From Jonesia denitrificans DSM 20603 (GTDB lineage Bacteria > Actinomycetota > Actinomycetes > Actinomycetales > Cellulomonadaceae), in the NCBI RefSeq assembly GCF_000024065.1, contig NC_013174.1, positions 2,356,001 to 2,420,000 of the forward strand: a DNA stretch of 64,000 nt, read 5' to 3'. Made by a program: the position numbers and the translations under genes. This document shows positions 34,478 through 47,287 of the stretch, in pieces. The stretch's first letter is position 1; each line of letters opens with the position of its first letter. Under the pieces are notes generated by a model, which saw nothing but the letters and a program-made list of their open reading frames with translations, did no database searches and was not told the DNA's origin.

Positions 34478-35745
34478 GCGCCAGCCTCTTCCTGGGTTCC
34501 CGCACCACCGGCAACACCATTCGTGTGCGCGACAGATTCGCCGCCCACCTGTGCAGCCACCTCACGCAAACGGTCCGCGATCCGTTCCGGGGTCGTGTCA
34601 GAAATCCACGCCCCCATCCCAGATTCTGACCCCGCCAAATACTTCAGCTTGCCCGGCGCCCGCAAAATCGAGAACAACTGCAGGTGCAACCGTCCATCCT
34701 CACGCCCTTGCCCCACAGGAGCCTGGTGCCAGGCTGCAATATACGGGGTTTTCGTCAGTGACCCGTCCTCTTGAGTTGGGAAAAACCGATCCACAATCTC
34801 CAGCATCCGCAAGTAGGCCAATGCCAGGTCATCACGTTCATCCGCAGTCAACGCCGGCAAATCCGGCACATCACGGCGCGGTGCCAGGTGGATTTCCATC
34901 GGCCAGCGTGCCGCAAACGGCACGTACGCCACCCAATGCTCCGTCTCAAAAACGATCCGGCGACCCGACCGCAGTTCCGCGGCCAGCACATCGGCAAGCA
35001 AGTTCCGTCCTGTTTCCTGCCGATGCGCCCCCGCCTGACGCAGCATCTGCGCCGTTCGGGGGGTGACATAGGGGTAGGCATAAATCTGACCATGCGGGTG
35101 GTGCAGAGTCACCCCAATTTCTTCGCCGCGGTTCTCAAAGCAGAACACTTGCTCGATACCTGGTAGCGCACTGAGTTCTTCAGTGCGGTTCGCCCATGCT
35201 TCCACAATGGTGCGCATACGCGTGACGCTGACTTCGCGCAACGACTTCGTGGCGTCCGGGGAGAAACAAATGACTTCACAACGGCCTGCAGCGGGACGCT
35301 GGTGCCACAAGTCTTCACCATCGATGGTGGTGTCAACGTCCTCAACACCAGGCACTCGCATCAGCGAAGGGAACCGGTTCTCAAACACCACGACGTCATA
35401 GTCTGTGTCCGGGATTTCCCCATCAGAGTATGCAGCGCCGGGCTTCGCAGGAGCGAGCGGGTTCGCATCCGCGGGAGGAAGGAAAGTGCGGTTCATCCGG
35501 TGTGCGGCATGAGGGATCCACTCGCCTGTGAGCACATCCATGCGCATAGTTGGGCCAGTCATCTCGTGGAGATTGCCCTGCCCGTCAGGCACAGGTGCGT
35601 ACCGATCAGCTAACGGGCGCGGGTCATCCGAACGCCGACTTTTCTGGCCTGACACATACTCGGGGGTGTCATCAAAGTAGAACAGGTCGCGGCCGTCGGC
35701 AAGAGTGATACGGGTGCGGCGAACTTGAGGCGTGAGCTGTGACAT
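34474..35745 (-). CDS. galT: Galactose-1-phosphate uridylyltransferase
   Basis: A 423-residue HIT-superfamily enzyme exchanging UMP between UDP-glucose and galactose-1-phosphate. The active site is H216-P217-H218 in 'LHHPHGQIYAY', with H218 the nucleophile by analogy. 'GEWIPHA', 'FENRFPSL' and 'HLAPRRDV' are also present. It heads the galT-galK-iclR operon, divergent from a ROK regulator. The last 30 residues are Gly/Ala/Glu-rich and probably disordered. Confidence 0.94.
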   Translation of the reverse strand: MSQLTPQVRRTRITLADGRDLFYFDDTPEYVSGQKSRRSDDPRPLADRYAPVPDGQGNLHEMTGPTMRMDVLTGEWIPHAAHRMNRTFLPPADANPLAPAKPGAAYSDGEIPDTDYDVVVFENRFPSLMRVPGVEDVDTTIDGEDLWHQRPAAGRCEVICFSPDATKSLREVSVTRMRTIVEAWANRTEELSALPGIEQVFCFENRGEEIGVTLHHPHGQIYAYPYVTPRTAQMLRQAGAHRQETGRNLLADVLAAELRSGRRIVFETEHWVAYVPFAARWPMEIHLAPRRDVPDLPALTADERDDLALAYLRMLEIVDRFFPTQEDGSLTKTPYIAAWHQAPVGQGREDGRLHLQLFSILRAPGKLKYLAGSESGMGAWISDTTPERIADRLREVAAQVGGESVAHTNGVAGGAGTQEEAGA

Positions 35746-35831
35746 GGCGTCCTCACTGACGTGTCGGGTGCGATGGGGGGTTCCCGGAGGAACGACTGGG
35801 AAGGTTGAGGTCTCCCCAAGGAACTTCTCCT

Positions 35832-35854
35832 ATTATTTTTACGCTGAAAATTAT
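35832..35854. promoter_or_regulatory. AT-rich palindrome between galT and the ROK gene
   Basis: An imperfect 23-bp palindrome (ATTATTTTTAC/CTGAAAATTAT, 8 of 11 arm positions pairing) lies in unusually AT-rich DNA. ROK repressors bind such TTT-rich dyads, so it may be the operator for both divergent genes. Confidence 0.45.
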
Positions 35855-35936
35855 TATGTTGTCAAGGGTTTCCGTAGAAAAACCAACACCCTTCCCATCC
35901 CCTTTTGCTCACAATCGGCTCTACACTGAGAACATC

Positions 35937-37208
35937 ATGAACCCGCCACGCACAACCTCACACGGCAACGACGCCAACGAGCCACTCCTCCCACTGTCCG
36001 GGCACCAGCGCGCCATCGTCGCTACCTTGCTGCTGAACGGTCCCTCCAGTCGCACCGACCTCGTTCACAACCTCAACCTCTCTGCCGGGTCACTGACGCG
36101 CCTCACTCGCCCCCTCATCGACGCAGGCATTCTTCAGGAACAATCCACGAACCCCACCCAGGCAAGTATCGGCCGCCCCTCTGTCCCGCTCACCCTCAAC
36201 GCTGACCGCCACCGATTTATCGGAATCAAGTTGACCGCCACCGATTCACATGCGGCACTCACAACAACCCACGCCGAGATCGAACACACAATCAACACCC
36301 CACTGTCGGTCACCGATGCAACCACTGTGCTCGACCTCATGGCCGACCAAATCCTCACCCTCGCAGCACACACACCACACCCCATTTTGGGAGTCGGTGT
36401 CACCCTCGGTGGGCACGTCGCCCACTACAGTGTGGTCACACGAGCGGACTACCACGGGTGGGAAAACCTCGACGTCGCACACGAGCTTCAGGCGCGCACT
36501 GGCTTCACTATCGTCGTGGACAATGACATCGTCGCGCACACCGAATACTCCAGCTGGTTTGGTCAAGGTCGCGGAGCTGAACGGTTCGCACTGTTCACCC
36601 TGGGCGCGGGGATTGGGTTCGGTGTTGTCGTTCACGGACATGCGGTCTCCACCCCGGAAGCAGGATTCTCACTCCTGTCCCATCATCGACTCCTCACCGA
36701 AGAGCTCCTCACCCGCGTTCCCGACCCGGAATACGTGCGCGGGAGTTGCGGTCACCTCGCTTGTGCTCGTACATTATTCACCAGCGGCGAGATCTCACGT
36801 CGCGCCTCCCTCCTGTTGGGTCGGGACGTCTCCGCCCCCGAGGTGCTCACTCTCGCCAAAGCAGGCGCGCCGCTCGCACGGCAGCTGATCAATGTTTCCG
36901 GGTACGCCCTTGGACAATTCCTTGCCGACGTCGCCAATATGGTCCTGCCCGAGCGCATCATCCTGGGCGGCGAAATGTGCGAAATCGCGGACGTGGCACG
37001 CGATGCCCTTAACGATGGACTCCGTCACTTCCGCGACTCGCGCACCACACCGCCCGCACTGTTCCTCGACAACCCCGACATTTCCTCATGGGCGCGTAGT
37101 GCTGCCACCCTCGCTATTCATAACCTCTTTATCGGGCGCGGCGCACTGCCCGTAGGTGGTGACAACTCCCGATGCGCGACACCAGACAACCCCACAAATC
37201 CACGGTAG
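35937..37208 (+). CDS. ROK-family transcriptional regulator
   Basis: ATG 35937 was chosen; the in-frame ORF extends 44 codons upstream across the AT-rich operator and is unlikely to be coding. The 423-residue protein has an N-terminal winged helix (about 20-80, 'GHQRAIVATLLLNGPSSRTDLVHNLNLSAGSLTRL') and a ROK sugar-kinase-like domain. That domain has 'VGVTLGGHV', 'VDNDIVAHTEY', 'LGAGIGFGVV' and a modified zinc loop 'CGHLACARTL'. It probably senses a sugar and controls galTK. The ribosome site is weak (GAG only), so it may be leaderless. Confidence 0.87.
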   Translation: MNPPRTTSHGNDANEPLLPLSGHQRAIVATLLLNGPSSRTDLVHNLNLSAGSLTRLTRPLIDAGILQEQSTNPTQASIGRPSVPLTLNADRHRFIGIKLTATDSHAALTTTHAEIEHTINTPLSVTDATTVLDLMADQILTLAAHTPHPILGVGVTLGGHVAHYSVVTRADYHGWENLDVAHELQARTGFTIVVDNDIVAHTEYSSWFGQGRGAERFALFTLGAGIGFGVVVHGHAVSTPEAGFSLLSHHRLLTEELLTRVPDPEYVRGSCGHLACARTLFTSGEISRRASLLLGRDVSAPEVLTLAKAGAPLARQLINVSGYALGQFLADVANMVLPERIILGGEMCEIADVARDALNDGLRHFRDSRTTPPALFLDNPDISSWARSAATLAIHNLFIGRGALPVGGDNSRCATPDNPTNPR

Positions 37209-37349
37209 AGTTCCCTACTGTTACCATTCCGTAATCTTCGGAGTGGTTGTAGGCACGTCACCCCCACCTCGTCTGGCACCTGCCGCCCCGAGAGCTCTTT
37301 GCACCACAGTGTGTGAGCTGCAGATCCCGGAGAAAGACGAGGTCACTTC

Positions 37350-38648
37350 ATGCACATGAGGCACGCACGCCCCACAGGTCCATCGTGGATCGCAGTTGCA
37401 CTTCCCCTCGCACTGAGCACCCTGCTCATCAGTGGCGCTGCAGTTGTCGCCACCGGGGTCCTTGACGCCCCTTCAGGGCAGGCACAAGCACCAGACCTTA
37501 TCGTGCCACCAGGTCGCATCCCCCAGCACTACACAGACCCGGAACTCATCAGCGCCGGTGAAGACCTCGCCGCGGCAGAACGTGATGCTCGCGAAGATGC
37601 TGCACAACGCCTAGCGGAAGAAAAGGCTAAGGAAAAGAAAGCAGCGAAACAGACTGAGGCAAAGAAGAAGGCAGCTGCCGAAAAGAAACGTGCCGCCGAA
37701 GAACAACATGCCGCAAACAACAGTGCAGAGACCCCAACAACAGGCAGTGTCGCAGCGGGGACACGTGACGCCCGCGCGACAATTCTTCCCGAAACTGGGG
37801 TCCTTGACACCGCAAGCCGCTCCGCTGTTCGTGACGCTTTCCGTACCCGCGTGGCTCAACACCTTGTCGACGAACCCCAACCGCAGGTTAGTGGTTGCAC
37901 TGTCGCCCCCACCAGTAACGCCACCCGTGAACGCGCGTTGTCTGCCGTCAACTTTTCCCGCGCTCTCGTTGGGTTGTCGCCAGTGACGTTTAGCGCTGAC
38001 TACAACGAGCGTTCCGAACAGGCTGCTCTCGTGCAACACATTCAAGGTTTCCTCAGCCACAGCCCCACTGACGGTGACTGTGATTTGCCCGTGGGAGTGC
38101 GCACCTCTGGTGAAGCGAACCTGTCCATGGGGACACATGGCGCTCGAAACATCCTTGCCTATCTAGAGGACTCCGGCGATAACAACGCCCCCGTTGGCCA
38201 CCGAAAACACATTCTCAACCCTGGCCAACAAGAAATGGGGATTGGCTTCGCGGGGCAATATGGCGCCCTGTACGTGTTCGGGGAGACCTCCTCAAACAAT
38301 CCCACACCAGAGTGGATTCCCTGGCCTTCCGCAGGCTATTTCCCCACCGATATGGAGCCTCAGGGACGATGGTCCATCACAACAACTCAACGGGATGTCG
38401 ACTTCTCCGCAGCAACTGTTACTGTCACGCAGGGTTCCACATCACGCACCGCTGACATCATCTACCGAGACGCTGGAAATGCGCGCTATGGCGACCAAGC
38501 GGGAGTCACATTCACTGTTCCCGAGTCGATGCGAACTGTGACGGCTGACGGGGAAGCGCGTATCACTGTCACGCTCAGCGGCGTGAGATCCCAAAGCGGG
38601 ACATTACCCGAGGAGACCTACACGGTGGTGTTGTTCAACGCTCACTAG
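37350..38648 (+). CDS. Secreted or membrane-anchored CAP-domain protein with coiled-coil stalk
   Basis: A 432-residue protein with an N-terminal signal or anchor helix (about residues 13-36) and a charged Ala/Lys/Glu coiled coil (about 65-122). A CAP/SCP-like domain follows (about 185-320, 'VNFSRALVGLSPVTFS...QGFLSHS', 'GHRKHILNP'), then a C-terminal beta region (330-432). CAP domains occur in secreted proteins of diverse function. His and Glu of the usual cavity appear in 'FLSH' and 'GEANLS'. CCCGGAGAAAG lies upstream of the ATG. It stands alone; a cell-wall role is inferred. Confidence 0.85.
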   Translation: MHMRHARPTGPSWIAVALPLALSTLLISGAAVVATGVLDAPSGQAQAPDLIVPPGRIPQHYTDPELISAGEDLAAAERDAREDAAQRLAEEKAKEKKAAKQTEAKKKAAAEKKRAAEEQHAANNSAETPTTGSVAAGTRDARATILPETGVLDTASRSAVRDAFRTRVAQHLVDEPQPQVSGCTVAPTSNATRERALSAVNFSRALVGLSPVTFSADYNERSEQAALVQHIQGFLSHSPTDGDCDLPVGVRTSGEANLSMGTHGARNILAYLEDSGDNNAPVGHRKHILNPGQQEMGIGFAGQYGALYVFGETSSNNPTPEWIPWPSAGYFPTDMEPQGRWSITTTQRDVDFSAATVTVTQGSTSRTADIIYRDAGNARYGDQAGVTFTVPESMRTVTADGEARITVTLSGVRSQSGTLPEETYTVVLFNAH

Positions 38649-38681
38649 CGATGACCATGTGCGGAGACTATCCAACAACGC

Positions 38682-38704
38682 AAAAAGCCCTCCGTGAGGA
38701 GGGC
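38682..38704 (-). terminator. Terminator after the orphan 5S gene
   Basis: Minus-strand stem GCCCTCC/GGAGGGC with a 4-nt loop, followed by TTTTT. It also lies just past the stop of the convergent CAP gene. Confidence 0.85.
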
Positions 38705-38720
38705 CTTGCAAAGTTTGTGG

Positions 38721-38836
38721 TGCGGCTGTGTCCTACTCTCCCACACCCTTCCGAGTGCAGTACCATCGGCGCTGGCAGGCTTAGCTTCCGGGTTCGGGAT
38801 GGGACCGGGCGTTTCCCCGCCGCTGTGACAGCCGCA
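38721..38836 (-). rRNA. rrf: 5S ribosomal RNA, orphan second copy
   Basis: Minus-strand sequence with the conserved 5S cores CCCATCCCGAACCCGGAAG and GCGCCGATGGTACTGC, and pairing ends GCGGCTGT/ACAGCCGC. It is nearly the same as the operon copy at 39.8 kb but differs mainly in the terminal helix and loop. It lies about 1 kb downstream of the operon, past an acetyltransferase gene. Ends are approximate to a few bases. Confidence 0.92.
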
Positions 38837-38931
38837 AGTACTATTATGCCGAGTTCGACAGTGCGTTGCAACCAGCTAGACAATGGTCTACGCCACACTT
38901 TGTAAGCGTGGCGAGCCGATTGGCAGTGTGG

Positions 38932-39465
38932 CTAGGTCAGCGGCACCTCGAAGAACACTGACTGGTCACTGCGCTCTCCGTACCCGGACATACGTTCGTA
39001 GCCCAACTTTTCATAGAGAGCGATCGCTTCAGGTTGTTCTGTTCCTGTTTCCAAGACAAGACGCAATCCTCGTTTGTCTGGGCGTTGCGCGTACGCACGG
39101 GCTTGCCGTTCAATCTCTTCAAGGAGCATTTTCGAATAACCGTTTCCGCGGAATGATTCACGGACGAATACTCGCTTCACTTCGACGACTGGGCCTTCGA
39201 ACTGTGCGTACTTTCCTGTCACGTCGATAATGGAGGCAGCGCCAACGTCGACGCGCTGCCCTTCAACGAGCGCTGATAACACGATCATAGCGACGGCAAC
39301 ATCGGGTTCCGGGTCTGGGTCGACTGCGGGAACGTTATATCGTCGGCACAGTTCGTCCGCGGCTTCTTGGCGCAATGCTACTGCGGCTGGCGCCATCCAC
39401 TGGGTGAGGCGCATAGTCGCGGCGGAGGCGTGCGGTCGGACGGTGTCCTGGAGGAGTTCTGTCAC
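38932..39465 (-). CDS. GNAT-family N-acetyltransferase
   Basis: A 177-residue enzyme. The acetyl-CoA motif 'VKRVFVRESFRGNGYSKMLLEEIERQAR' (about residues 94-121, with R-G-N-G-Y as the pyrophosphate loop) is followed by 'LVLETGTEQPEAIALYEKLGYE', the classic motif B. The N-terminal 60 residues are helical. Substrate unknown. The gene is inserted between the operon 5S and the orphan 5S on the same strand, so read-through from rRNA could contribute, though a terminator lies between. Confidence 0.87.
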   Translation of the reverse strand: MTELLQDTVRPHASAATMRLTQWMAPAAVALRQEAADELCRRYNVPAVDPDPEPDVAVAMIVLSALVEGQRVDVGAASIIDVTGKYAQFEGPVVEVKRVFVRESFRGNGYSKMLLEEIERQARAYAQRPDKRGLRLVLETGTEQPEAIALYEKLGYERMSGYGERSDQSVFFEVPLT

Positions 39466-39704
39466 GCTGAATCAGTGTTTCTGTGAGTACGGAATCTTCC
39501 GGATACCCATAAACTAACGCAGTTTCGCGCGGCGTGACGTTGTAAGTGACCCACAGAACATGTGACGCGATACGTCACGTTTTCGCTAGTAGCGGCATCC
39601 CTGGTCAGCGTGCCGCGGGGTTGTCATGGTGTTTATTGTATGAGGGGTGTTGGGGTGGTGTTCTTGTTACACGCTGGGTGGTGTGGTGTTGTTGTGGGTA
39701 TGGG
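39466..39704. promoter_or_regulatory. Upstream region of the acetyltransferase gene
   Basis: No gene. It contains GTGACG/CGTCAC-type words near 39529-39579 (TGTGACGCGATACGTCACG is a near-palindrome) and then a GT-rich stretch. A promoter for the minus-strand GNAT gene is expected but no hexamers are clear. Confidence 0.3.
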
Positions 39705-39753
39705 AAAAGGGTGGGGTACTGGCAAGGTTTCCTTGCGAGTACCCCACCCTTTT
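39705..39753. terminator. rRNA operon terminator, long bidirectional hairpin
   Basis: A 22-bp near-perfect inverted repeat (AAAAGGGTGGGGTACT.GCAAGG against its complement) with a TTT loop lies directly after the operon 5S and gives T runs on both strands. Confidence 0.85.
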
Positions 39754-39764
39754 TGTGGTGGTGT

Positions 39765-39880
39765 TGCGGTCGTGTCCTACTCTCCCACACCCTGTCGGGT
39801 GCAGTACCATCGGCGCTGGTAGGCTTAGCTTCCGGGTTCGGGATGGGACCGGGCGTTTCCCTGCCGCTATGACGACCGCG
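39765..39880 (-). rRNA. rrf: 5S ribosomal RNA of the operon
   Basis: Contains the 5S core sequences CCCATCCCGAACCCGGAAG and GCGCCGATGGTACTGC on the minus strand with closing helix GCGGTCGT/ACGACCGC. It follows the 23S gene by about 105 bp. Ends approximate. Confidence 0.95.
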
Positions 39881-39984
39881 AGTTGTGTGGGCCACTGAAC
39901 CATGTGGTTGTGGTGTGGTGGTTGGTGGTTTGTGGGTGGTGAACCGGGTAGTGGACGTGGTGTGCAGGTGTGTTTGTGTGGTGT

Positions 39985-44989
<5,005 letters not shown>

Positions 44990-45002
44990 AACCAAACAAA
45001 AA

Positions 45003-45129
45003 CCAACCACCAAACAAGGCAGCCAGCCCTCATCCATACAAAGAAAATCCCAACCCCACAACAACCACCCAAACAGGCAGCCATCGCAAAATTGACTAAA
45101 AAAATCCAACCACCAAACAAGGCAGCCAG
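45003..45129 (-). repeat. Repeated segment in the rRNA leader
   Basis: CCAACCACCAAACAAGGCAG plus CCAG occurs twice (45003-45026 and 45106-45129), with a degenerate third copy near 45063-45083. The repeats lie in the transcribed leader just ahead of 16S, where antitermination and processing sites are expected. Confidence 0.6.
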
Positions 45130-45365
45130 ACAACAAACAAAACAACTACAAAACACACTATTGAGATAACAAACCACAAACCCACAACCAGGAACAACCA
45201 CCCAGAAAACCAGGCGCCATCCCCTCGGAGGCAACTTCTCAACCTTACCAGACCAACCCCACCCCCGCAACCATCCGCCCCAGGCAACACCCGAAGCACA
45301 CAACCACGAAGAAAAAGAGGAAAGACCAACCGGTCAAGAACACCCGCTCAGCGGGCCGAGAAACA

Positions 45366-45395
45366 ACACTACAACACCCCAACCCCCCAACGCAA
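45366..45395 (-). promoter_or_regulatory. Candidate rRNA operon promoter
   Basis: Minus strand TTGCGT, 18-bp G-rich spacer, TAGTGT, followed by GTTTCTCGGCCCGCTGAGC. The TAGTGT -10 resembles known actinobacterial rrn promoters. Other promoters may exist in the 45.13-45.48 kb leader, which has no gene. Confidence 0.4.
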
Positions 45396-45480
45396 CAACC
45401 GCATCATTAAGCGGAAAAACTGCCCGTTGACGGCACGAAGTTCTCGAGCCGGAAAGTCGTAACCACCAGATTAAGCCAAC

Positions 45481-45520
45481 AACAAAGCGGGCCATCGTCC
45501 GTCCGAGGACAATGACCCGC
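45481..45520 (-). terminator. Terminator of the phosphate transporter operon
   Basis: Minus-strand stem GCGGGTCATTGTCC/GGACGATGGCCCGC (14 pairs with two G-U wobbles), 6-nt loop, then TTTGTT. It insulates the pit operon from the rRNA promoter. Confidence 0.8.
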
Positions 45521-45560
45521 AATGCTGGAACGTGACGGAGGTCACGGTAACGTGGGGGGC

Positions 45561-45803
45561 TTATGCATGCCCTCCGCTTGCGAGGAAGATAACTCCCGCA
45601 GCAATCGCAACAATGCACACAGCAAAACATAAGAAGCCAGCAGCCTTACGCATCGGCGTGACCGCAACATGATCCCCAGAAGGAGTTGTCTGCGGCGTCA
45701 ACGCCCGCACACCCAGTGCGAACAAAGCAGGCAACCCAGCACCCACAACTAAACCAGCCAGGACAACAGCAAATAATGCGTCCCATTCAATGAAACTACT
45801 CAT
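45561..45803 (-). CDS. Small membrane protein encoded with the phosphate transporter
   Basis: ATG 45803 overlaps the pit stop (TGATG); GTG at 45806 is an alternative. The 80-residue product has two membrane helices (about 10-33 'LFAVVLAGLVVGAGLPALFALGV' and 54-75 'GFLCFAVCIVAIAAGVIFLA'). A short polar loop lies between them. Similar small proteins follow pit genes in other actinobacteria. Its role is unknown; a partner of the transporter is likely from the coupling. Confidence 0.75.
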   Translation of the reverse strand: MSSFIEWDALFAVVLAGLVVGAGLPALFALGVRALTPQTTPSGDHVAVTPMRKAAGFLCFAVCIVAIAAGVIFLASGGHA

Positions 45804-47095
45804 CACTGACCGTCCTTAACAGTCGAACTCTCGTCATCACCTGACGCGAAATCACCAGCAGTACCAACCGCCACAAGAACCTCGGCCTCAGCCGGATCCT
45901 GAGAGGTCGTCACCGCTTGCGCATCAACATCCGACGCCACAGCGTCAGCGGTACGACGTGACCGGATGTCGATCGGCTCGTTGTTGTCGTCCCATTCCTC
46001 GTTCACATTGTCCGGGTTCACTGGTTTGCGGCGCGACTCAAGGAACAGCCACGTTGACACTGCAATGAGGAGAGCAAAAACAGTGATCGAACCAGCAGCT
46101 CCGCCAATCAGGTGCTGCAGGCCAAAGCACAGCCCACCCACAAGACCTGCCGCAGGCAGCGTGATCATCCACGCCAGGAACATGCGCTTGGCAACACCCC
46201 AGCGCACCTTCGCCCCAGGCATACCCACACCCGACCCCATGACGGAACCAGTGGCCACGTGCGTCGTGGACAGTGAATACCCAAAGTGGGAAGACATGAG
46301 AATGACCGCCGCAGACGAGGTCTCCGCAGCCATTCCCTGACGGGAGTCAATCTCCACCAAGCCCTTACCCAAAGTGCGAATGACCCGCCATCCACCGGTG
46401 TAGGTGCCAAGCGCCATGAACGAGGCACACGCAATGATGACCCACAGCGGGACAGAGGAATCTGCAGGCACAGCCCCCGCTGCGATCAGGGCGAGCAAGA
46501 TGATACCCATACTCTTTTGCGCATCGTTTGTTCCATGCGCCAAAGAAACAAGCGATGCGGACCCAATTTGGCCCCAACGGAACGTTTTATCTTGGGTTTC
46601 TTTCGGGACACTCGCGGTCACGCGAGCAACGGTCCAGGTTCCTACTGCTGCAACAAAGATGGCGAGGACCGGAGCGATCAACGCAGGCAAGAGAACCTTG
46701 GCGATCACCCCTTCCCACAACACGCCAGAGGTGCCTGCTGCCGCAAGAACAGCCCCCACCATTCCTCCAACAAGCGCATGGGAGGACGACGACGGGATGC
46801 CGTACAGCCAGGTAATGAGGTTCCACACGATCCCGCCGACAAGCCCGGCAAGAACAACTTCGAGGGTAATGACGTTGGCGTCAACAATTCCCTTCGCGAT
46901 CGTTGCAGCCACTGCGAGGGAGAGGAACGCTCCCACGAAGTTCAACACTGCAGACAGTGCGACCGCAATTTTGGGGCGCAAGGCCCGGGTGGCAATGGAT
47001 GTGGCCATGGCGTTGCCCGTGTCGTGGAAGCCGTTCGTGAAATCGAAGGCGAGCGCTGTTGCTACGACAAGGACGAGGAGTGTCATCTCGTTCAC
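45803..47095 (-). CDS. pit: PiT-family inorganic phosphate transporter
   Basis: A 430-residue integral membrane carrier with about ten helices. The two inverted PiT signatures are present: 'DFTNGFHDTGNAMA' (near residue 18) and 'SLAHGTNDAQKSMG' (near 182). It would import phosphate, or metal-phosphate, by cation symport. A long acidic C-terminal tail (about 350-430) is predicted to be cytoplasmic. It is divergent from the helicase gene across a region with 11-bp repeats like a PHO box. Confidence 0.93.
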   Translation of the reverse strand: MNEMTLLVLVVATALAFDFTNGFHDTGNAMATSIATRALRPKIAVALSAVLNFVGAFLSLAVAATIAKGIVDANVITLEVVLAGLVGGIVWNLITWLYGIPSSSSHALVGGMVGAVLAAAGTSGVLWEGVIAKVLLPALIAPVLAIFVAAVGTWTVARVTASVPKETQDKTFRWGQIGSASLVSLAHGTNDAQKSMGIILLALIAAGAVPADSSVPLWVIIACASFMALGTYTGGWRVIRTLGKGLVEIDSRQGMAAETSSAAVILMSSHFGYSLSTTHVATGSVMGSGVGMPGAKVRWGVAKRMFLAWMITLPAAGLVGGLCFGLQHLIGGAAGSITVFALLIAVSTWLFLESRRKPVNPDNVNEEWDDNNEPIDIRSRRTADAVASDVDAQAVTTSQDPAEAEVLVAVGTAGDFASGDDESSTVKDGQ

Positions 47096-47157
47096 GGGTT
47101 CTATGGTGCCCGAGGGTGTCCGGTTGGCAAACGGTCTTTAGTCACCCTTCCCCGTCT

Positions 47158-47179
47158 GTTCATTTTGTGTTCACTTTGA
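47158..47179 (+). promoter_or_regulatory. Possible PHO box
   Basis: Two adjacent 11-bp direct repeats, GTTCATTTTGT and GTTCACTTTGA, lie 63-84 bp upstream of the pit start. They match the form of actinobacterial PhoP boxes (GTTCAC-type units). Confidence 0.45.
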
Positions 47180-47287
47180 CACGGCGTGTCGGCACATTTT
47201 TTCGTGTGGCGTGTCGCATCAGGTGAACACTATGTGACCTCTGGCACGGCTTGTGCGTGTACGGAGCGCACAACAGACAATGGTGAG

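Noticed and set aside
35805-35936. 44-codon N-terminal extension of the ROK regulator
   Set aside because: It crosses the AT-rich operator region and lacks a ribosome site.
37209-37349. Possible cyclic-di-AMP riboswitch before the CAP-domain gene
   Set aside because: A short dyad (ACCATTCCG/CGGAGTGGT) is present but the ydaO core words are not.
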